The notes under the pieces were generated by a model that was not told the origin of the DNA, made no database searches, and saw nothing but the letters and a program-made list of their open reading frames with translations. From assembly GCA_021234535.1 (NCBI GenBank), contig CM037840.1, positions 19,842,302 to 19,906,301 on the forward strand: DNA of 64,000 nucleotides, written 5' to 3'. Of the stretch, positions 59,214-64,000 are shown piece by piece. Positions within the stretch are counted from its first letter, which is position 1, and the number at the start of each line of letters is the position of its first letter. The position numbers were made by a program, and so were the translations under genes. This stretch comes from Stichopus chloronotus. Taxonomy: Eukaryota > Echinodermata > Holothuroidea > Aspidochirotida > Stichopodidae.

Positions 59214-59461
59214 AATAAACGGAAGAGTGAGGAGAGGAGGGGGGAGGGGAGGAGAGAACAGGGGAAAAGGAGGGAAAGAAGAGAGGACAAAAGAGAATAG
59301 AAAGGTGGAGAATGGAGGAAAACAGAGAGGAGAAATGAGTTGGAGGGAGAAGAAAAGAGGTGAAAATAGGAGAGATATATGAGGGAAAGTGGAAGGAGCG
59401 GGAGTGGAGGATAGGAGCGAGAATGGAAGAGGAGGGAGAGGATGGAGGGAAGGATGAGCAT
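59214..59461 (+). repeat. homopurine tract of about 250 bp
   Basis: Almost pure A/G (GGAGAGGAGGGGGGAGGGGA and similar) with very few pyrimidines. The 83-codon minus-strand frame over it is a composition artefact (Leu/Ser/Pro only). Confidence 0.9.
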
Positions 59462-61267
59462 AAAATGTAGTCTTCTAAAATTACGCGTTGCCTACCCTAA
59501 GGATGCAACATCACTACCATTTACTTATCAGGTTCTGTTTTCATCAACTAAACAAACTTCCAATATCACATCAAATCTACATCACGATTTCCTCTGATGC
59601 AACTCAAAATAAAACGAATCCAAAAATCGATAACTATTAGAAAAATATTATTTGTTTTCACAGAAACATGAATACAAAACTTTAAAACACTTCATGCAGG
59701 TACAAAGAAGCACCGAATGTAAAGTTATGCTATTACTTTCAAGAATTCAGTAAAATGAAAGATATTGCATATGAATATTTTTGTAATTTGCAACCACTTT
59801 GATCGACCACCGGCTAAACAGAATAATTTTAAAGCAAGTACAAATGACAACTAGTGTGGTTGTGACGGCGAATTAGGTAGAAGGTATACAACACATTGCC
59901 CCTTTCACAAAGACGATAAATATCCAATAAACAAATAGTTATTACACAATTAATACAAAATCAATTTGCAGTATCCTGTGGACAAATAAGTGTCTTACAT
60001 GATCTGAATGCCAAATAAGAAGAAAAAGAAAGATACTGCAATAGATTAAAGGACGCGTGACAGTTCAACAGATTACCGCCCAGGGACGACGTGAGCGCAT
60101 CCTTCTTCCTTGGATGGGTGGGGGGGGGGGCTGGAGATTCAAGGGCTGGACGCTCATCATGACTTGCACTATAGTTTAAATTGTAGGAAGAATATCTAAC
60201 TAGAGCGCCAAAGTTGTTTGACGAGGAGCGTAGCAGACAATTTTTGGATTATAAATACAAACTACATCACCGAAAATCGCCTTGCCAGGCTCCCTTTTGC
60301 ACTCTTGCAGTGCTCCCCCAAAACGCCGCTACCTTGGGTCGTGCTTCCCCCCCCCCCCACCTCCACGTCGACATTGTCACGGCCATTCTCCAAACCAGCT
60401 TACAATTGAACCCACCACCTACTAGACTCTCTTCGTTAGATTTTTTTTTTGCGATCAATTTTCACCGAGTCAGCTGTACATGGTTGTAACATGTCCAACG
60501 TATTACCAGAGTATTCTGGTTAGATTCTGTTTCACCAACTCAAAGGAGGGGGGGGGGGGGTTAATCGTATGCCATAACATACTAGTAAATCAGCAAAACT
60601 CCAAGTCCACAGGATATACCAAACATCGTGGAGTATAGACCGTGGTTTATAATATTGCCTTAATTTCTAGACACGCGTTTTCACATTGCATTCAGAAGAC
60701 TGTTAATTAAAGGACTATCAAGTTTTTAAACCAGTTTGTGGTCAAAGTGAGACCAACACGGGAAAATCTGCCTCCCGGGTCTCTTGCAATTCGAACAGTT
60801 CCACGGCCTATCAGAAACGAGTCCTGCAAACTTCTTTGTCTATGTAGTTAAAAAAAAACAAACGAACAAACAGACAAACAGAAAACAAACAAGTTGGGTT
60901 TTATATTGTTTGATACATTAAAATAAAACATCACAAGGCATTTATGCAATGAGGTGGTCGAATGAATGACATAAAAGTTTTGTAGCGAACACGAAACGGT
61001 GCACCCGAGAAAGTGATGTGATATACAGCAGTCAGAGACAAACATGTGACTCTGATCAATAAAGCAATCACCCTCCTCTGAGCACTGGAATAGGAGAAAA
61101 TGGAATGACAACCACTTAAGATATATTTTTAAATAGTTTAAATAGTTGCACATAACATCCTTCTCATGGATTATGGGAGAGCAACAAATAGATACAAGGA
61201 AAGAGTTGGAAGGGAAAATTAAAGAGAAGGAAAATGAAATTAATTTTCCTCTAAAGTGAAGAAGAAC
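59462..61267. other. spacer downstream of the Frizzled-related gene
   Basis: Contains G/C homopolymers (near 60119-60130, 60347-60358, 60547-60560) and an AAAC/AAAG-rich patch near 60850. It includes the 3' UTR of the Frizzled-related gene; no convincing minus-strand AATAAA was located close to the stop. No other gene seen. Confidence 0.4.
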
Positions 61268-61599
61268 TTAATTACAGAATTCATCCTGGACATTATTGGT
61301 GGGAAGAGATTCACAATCCTCCGGGAAATTAACATGGCCGACATCGTCTATTATAGGTTGACAAGACACCTCTACCGCCTCACATATATCCCGGCAGAAA
61401 CCGGAGCCATATCCATTCCCAGGGCAAGGTTTGTACAAGGAGGCGCAAAGAATCGTCGGGAAACGAGAATCACACGTTATCACAGTGGTGAAATAAACTC
61501 GCAAGAAGAACCCAACATCATCCTCATCTATAATATCAGTGAACACTCCGGTGGAATAATCCAGGTAAACTTGACAATCCGGATGAACTGCTACACATG
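61268..61599 (-). CDS. Frizzled-related gene: complete Fz CRD exon with stop
   Basis: Starts after GCATCCACACAG and encodes CVAVHPDCQVYL, FPTILCASLYKPCPG, GFCRDICEAVEVSCQPII and NFPEDCESLP, ending EFCN and TAA. Cysteine spacings (6, 33, 8, 6, 9, 3, 6, 15, 12) match the ten-cysteine Fz fold, with a shortened C2-C3 loop. Confidence 0.9.
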
Positions 61600-63966
61600 C
61601 TGTGTGGATGCAAATAATAAGAGACGATATGTTTCACAAACTAAAGAGATAACGGTTACTACAGAAACGTTCATGGTCGAAGAGAAAAGAACTGTAAGAC
61701 CTTAATTTAACAAATATATTATGAAAATGGCAATTCTAAAAACAATAACACGAAAGCAAAAGGGGGCTTAAAACATATGTGAAAGTTCAGACAATGAATG
61801 AAATTCAAGTCACGTGCTTCTTTTTCATTAGTTTAATGAATTTGCAGATAAATACTATAAGTAAAATTAGATATTTTAATTAATGTCAAGATTTTATACA
61901 GAATGATGAAAGCCAAATACTTCAGAATATGCAGAGGAAAGAAATAAATGAAACAAAGGTGGCTGATTGTCTGATCAAATCTCATGTGACGTTAGTGTGA
62001 CGTCAGTCTTTTTTGATAACTCTCTGCAAAGTTGCATGTATCCTATACTCGTGAACAGGGAATATAATACCAGTATAATATCAAAGCGGTGTGTATACAC
62101 AGTCACTACCGATGTTTCATTAATATTACTTCCTGCAAAGTGTAACTGTAAACTTGTGACCTTGTCAAGAGGTGATTGACGTCACAAGAGATATTAATTA
62201 AGAAAACGGCAAAACGAAGACTTTACGAAGATATATTAGTCAGGACAATAAATATGCAGCTGGAAAGGCGCAAAGTATGAATGACAACGTATTATTGTTT
62301 GTAGTTCTGAACAAATATTTTGATTTCATTGTTTCACTCATTATCGTGTATCAATGATGATACTAACAATGAGGATAATGAGAAATAGTTAGGGACGAGT
62401 AATACTTCGATAAATGACAACTGGCTTGAAGTACTTTTAGTACTTGAAGTACTTTTAGTACTTGAAGTAGTCCGTATGATACTTTGGGCTCCAAATAATG
62501 AAGGAACGTTCAATAAATATATGACATACTAAATGTTGATCTTGCAATATAGCAACTGATACATAAAACGATGCATTTAATTTTAAAAAGATTACAGTTC
62601 ACTGACATGCCCCCTATGGGAAGAGGGCTGGGTGTAGGGGTGGACTGTGTTAATAATGGGTATACTTACTCTCTAGTGGTGAAGGTGGCGTATTGGTGAA
62701 ATCTATGAGGTAAAAAAAGTTAGTCAAAAGGTAATATATGTCATGCAAGGATCGACACATGGTACATAATATCTCCTTGAAACAAGACACTTCTTGCATT
62801 ATAAATTTCATTTCTCATATTTAATCTGCTATAAATTTCATTTCTCAGTTTATCTACTGTAAACTACATTTCTCCTTTTACCTACTATAAATTTCATTTC
62901 CCCTTTTACCTACTATAAATTTTTCCCTTTATCTACTATAAATTTCATTTCTCAATGCATGTGTCTTCTACATTTCTAAGTGATGTACTTTTTACTTTAA
63001 ATTACTTTGTGATATTATGTCACTGTACAGGTATCTGTTGCTCGTATACGGTTCCTATTATGCCAACTTAATATTGAAAGCATTCCACAGTAAAAAAAAA
63101 AAAACATTCATTTACAGGAAGAATTTATGATTGAAAAAAAAAAGCGATTTCAACATTCAATTGATAATATTTAATTGACTGTTTTCGTTTCATTATTTAT
63201 TCAAAAGTTTACTGGGTATCAGTGCTACTGCAATTCATGTTCGGCAACTGATTGAATGTATTTAATGGTTTAATGTGTTTAATGTATTTATTGTGTTTAA
63301 CGGTCGGCGTTAGGGTTTTACTGATAGATATCAATGTGGCAACAGAGCGAGTGTTTCTATTTAACAAACAAGTCAATAGGAAGCAACTTTAAATGAAAGC
63401 AATCACAATGTTTATACTTTATTCAAATACGACAATGAAGACAATATCGACAAAAATGCAAAAAACACTGAAAAAAAATCCCGGCTCTCTCAAACAGTGT
63501 GTAGAATTTTTGGCAACTTTTCGTTAAACTTTTTTATTTAGATATTTACCATGTGAACTCTTTCTGCATTTTGAGCGAGTTGTGATTAAATTGGTTTGAT
63601 TAAAGAGTACATGAATAACAAGAAGATGAATTCATTTTTTGGTAAAATAATAAATGAAATTTATGAAATATTAGTTAATAAAGTGTGGGGTTAGTCCTAC
63701 CAATATTTGATGTTTAAATCATCACAGTTCGTGAAAGACGACATAGACCAAACTATACAATACAGCAGTTACACATTCAGGTATACATTACACCAAACGG
63801 AATGAGTGAAGTAAGTAAATGTTCATTATGTCTATGGTAGGAATTCAGTATACAGAGGCAAAATTAAAGCAGGACATACTGGTTGGTTCTTCTGTGGTCG
63901 TCATGGTAACGCCAATCGTGGTGCTATCCGATATTGTAGATTGCCTTGTAGTCAGATCAAAAAGGG
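61268..63966 (-). CDS. Frizzled-type CRD protein, last three exons
   Basis: Exons 63880-63966, 62670-62702 and 61268-61599, all joined by phase-1 introns. The first two encode a Thr/Ser/Pro-rich linker (TIGVTMTTTEEPT, NFTNTPPSPLE) likely to be O-glycosylated. The last encodes one complete Frizzled cysteine-rich domain and stops just after its tenth cysteine. The ten cysteines follow the family spacing, including C-x6-C (ASLYKP), C-x3-C (RDI) and C-x6-C (EAVEVS). No membrane segment follows, so this is not a Frizzled receptor. A terminal Fz module after a Ser/Thr/Pro-rich region recalls membrane frizzled-related protein; corin or a secreted protein are alternatives. Such domains bind Wnt lipid or other ligands outside the cell. 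The 5' exons lie beyond the right edge. Confidence 0.8.
61600..62669. other. intron of Frizzled-related gene
   Basis: AT-rich intron with a small palindromic repeat at 62428-62470. Nothing else recognised. Confidence 0.4.
62428..62470. repeat. short palindromic tandem repeat
   Basis: GAAGTACTTTTAGTACTT is repeated 2.5 times. Each unit contains AGTACT and can fold on itself. Confidence 0.8.
62670..62702 (-). CDS. Frizzled-related gene: 33-nt microexon
   Basis: Encodes (N)FTNTPPSPLE between acceptor CTCATAG and donor GTAAGTATA. Phase 1 at both ends, so it can be skipped without a frame change. It carries an NFT glycosylation site formed across the junction. Confidence 0.6.
62799..62957. repeat. 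tandem array of TATAAATTTCATTTCTC units
   Basis: About six units of 25-31 bp (TATAAATTTCATTTCTC then TTTACCTAC). It lies in the intron upstream of the microexon, whose acceptor is 100 bp away. Confidence 0.85.
62958..63879. other. intron of Frizzled-related gene, rest
   Basis: AT-rich with poly-A runs near 63094 and 63136, and ATGTGTTTAATGTATTTA-like words near 63260-63300. No exon seen, although a very short one could be missed. Confidence 0.35.
63880..63966 (-). CDS. Frizzled-related gene: Thr-rich linker exon
   Basis: Twenty-eight codons, LFDLTTRQSTISDSTTIG then VTMTTTEEPT, with acceptor TTTTCACAG and donor GTATGT. Eleven Thr, typical of a mucin-like linker. It is linked to the next exons by matching phase, not by homology. 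Confidence 0.65.
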
Positions 63967-64000
63967 CTGTGAAAAGAATTAAAATAATTTGGTTGATCTT

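Noticed and set aside
59210..59461. 83-codon minus-strand frame of Leu/Ser/Pro
   Set aside because: Artefact of the homopurine tract.
61256..61705. 149-codon plus-strand open frame
   Set aside because: It is antisense to the Fz CRD exon, which has the conserved cysteine pattern on the minus strand.

Overview
The window is animal nuclear DNA. Genes are split into short exons with GT-AG introns of about 0.1 to 10 kb, the sequence is AT-rich, and introns and spacers are full of small transposons and minisatellites. Both recognisable proteins are metazoan. The repeat style (TTAA elements, hAT-like elements, a tRNA-Thr-like SINE, frequent TAGGCCTA-type words) suggests a marine invertebrate deuterostome, perhaps an echinoderm such as a sea cucumber. 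That assignment is inference.

Layout. (1) 1-18792, plus strand: the 3' two thirds of a gamma-syntrophin gene. Ten exons encode 356 residues: the end of the split PH1 domain, PH2 and the syntrophin-unique domain. The PDZ exons lie left of the window. Its introns carry a 3.5 kb hAT-like element, a nested pair of DNA transposons and several tandem arrays. (2) 18793-21066: a 2.3 kb spacer between convergent 3' ends. (3) 21067-54541, minus strand: a complete 20-exon NPC1 gene of 1305 codons, the lysosomal cholesterol exporter. All junction phases agree. It runs from a signal-peptide exon, across an 8 kb first intron, to a tail with an acidic dileucine sorting motif. Its introns hold two near-identical inverted-repeat elements, a SINE, a LINE relic and MITEs. 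(4) 54542-61267: a 6.7 kb spacer with the likely NPC1 promoter and a homopurine tract; no gene recognised. (5) 61268-63966, minus strand: the last three exons of a gene for a Thr/Ser-rich linker followed by a complete ten-cysteine Frizzled-type domain that ends the protein.

The three genes have no evident shared pathway. NPC1 exports cholesterol from lysosomes, gamma-syntrophin is a dystrophin-complex adaptor, and the third encodes a Frizzled-related protein. The most notable points are an NPC1 N-terminal domain that appears to lack two sterol-contacting residues, the Frizzled-related gene, a triplicated splice acceptor in gamma-syntrophin, and well-resolved transposon insertions with target duplications.
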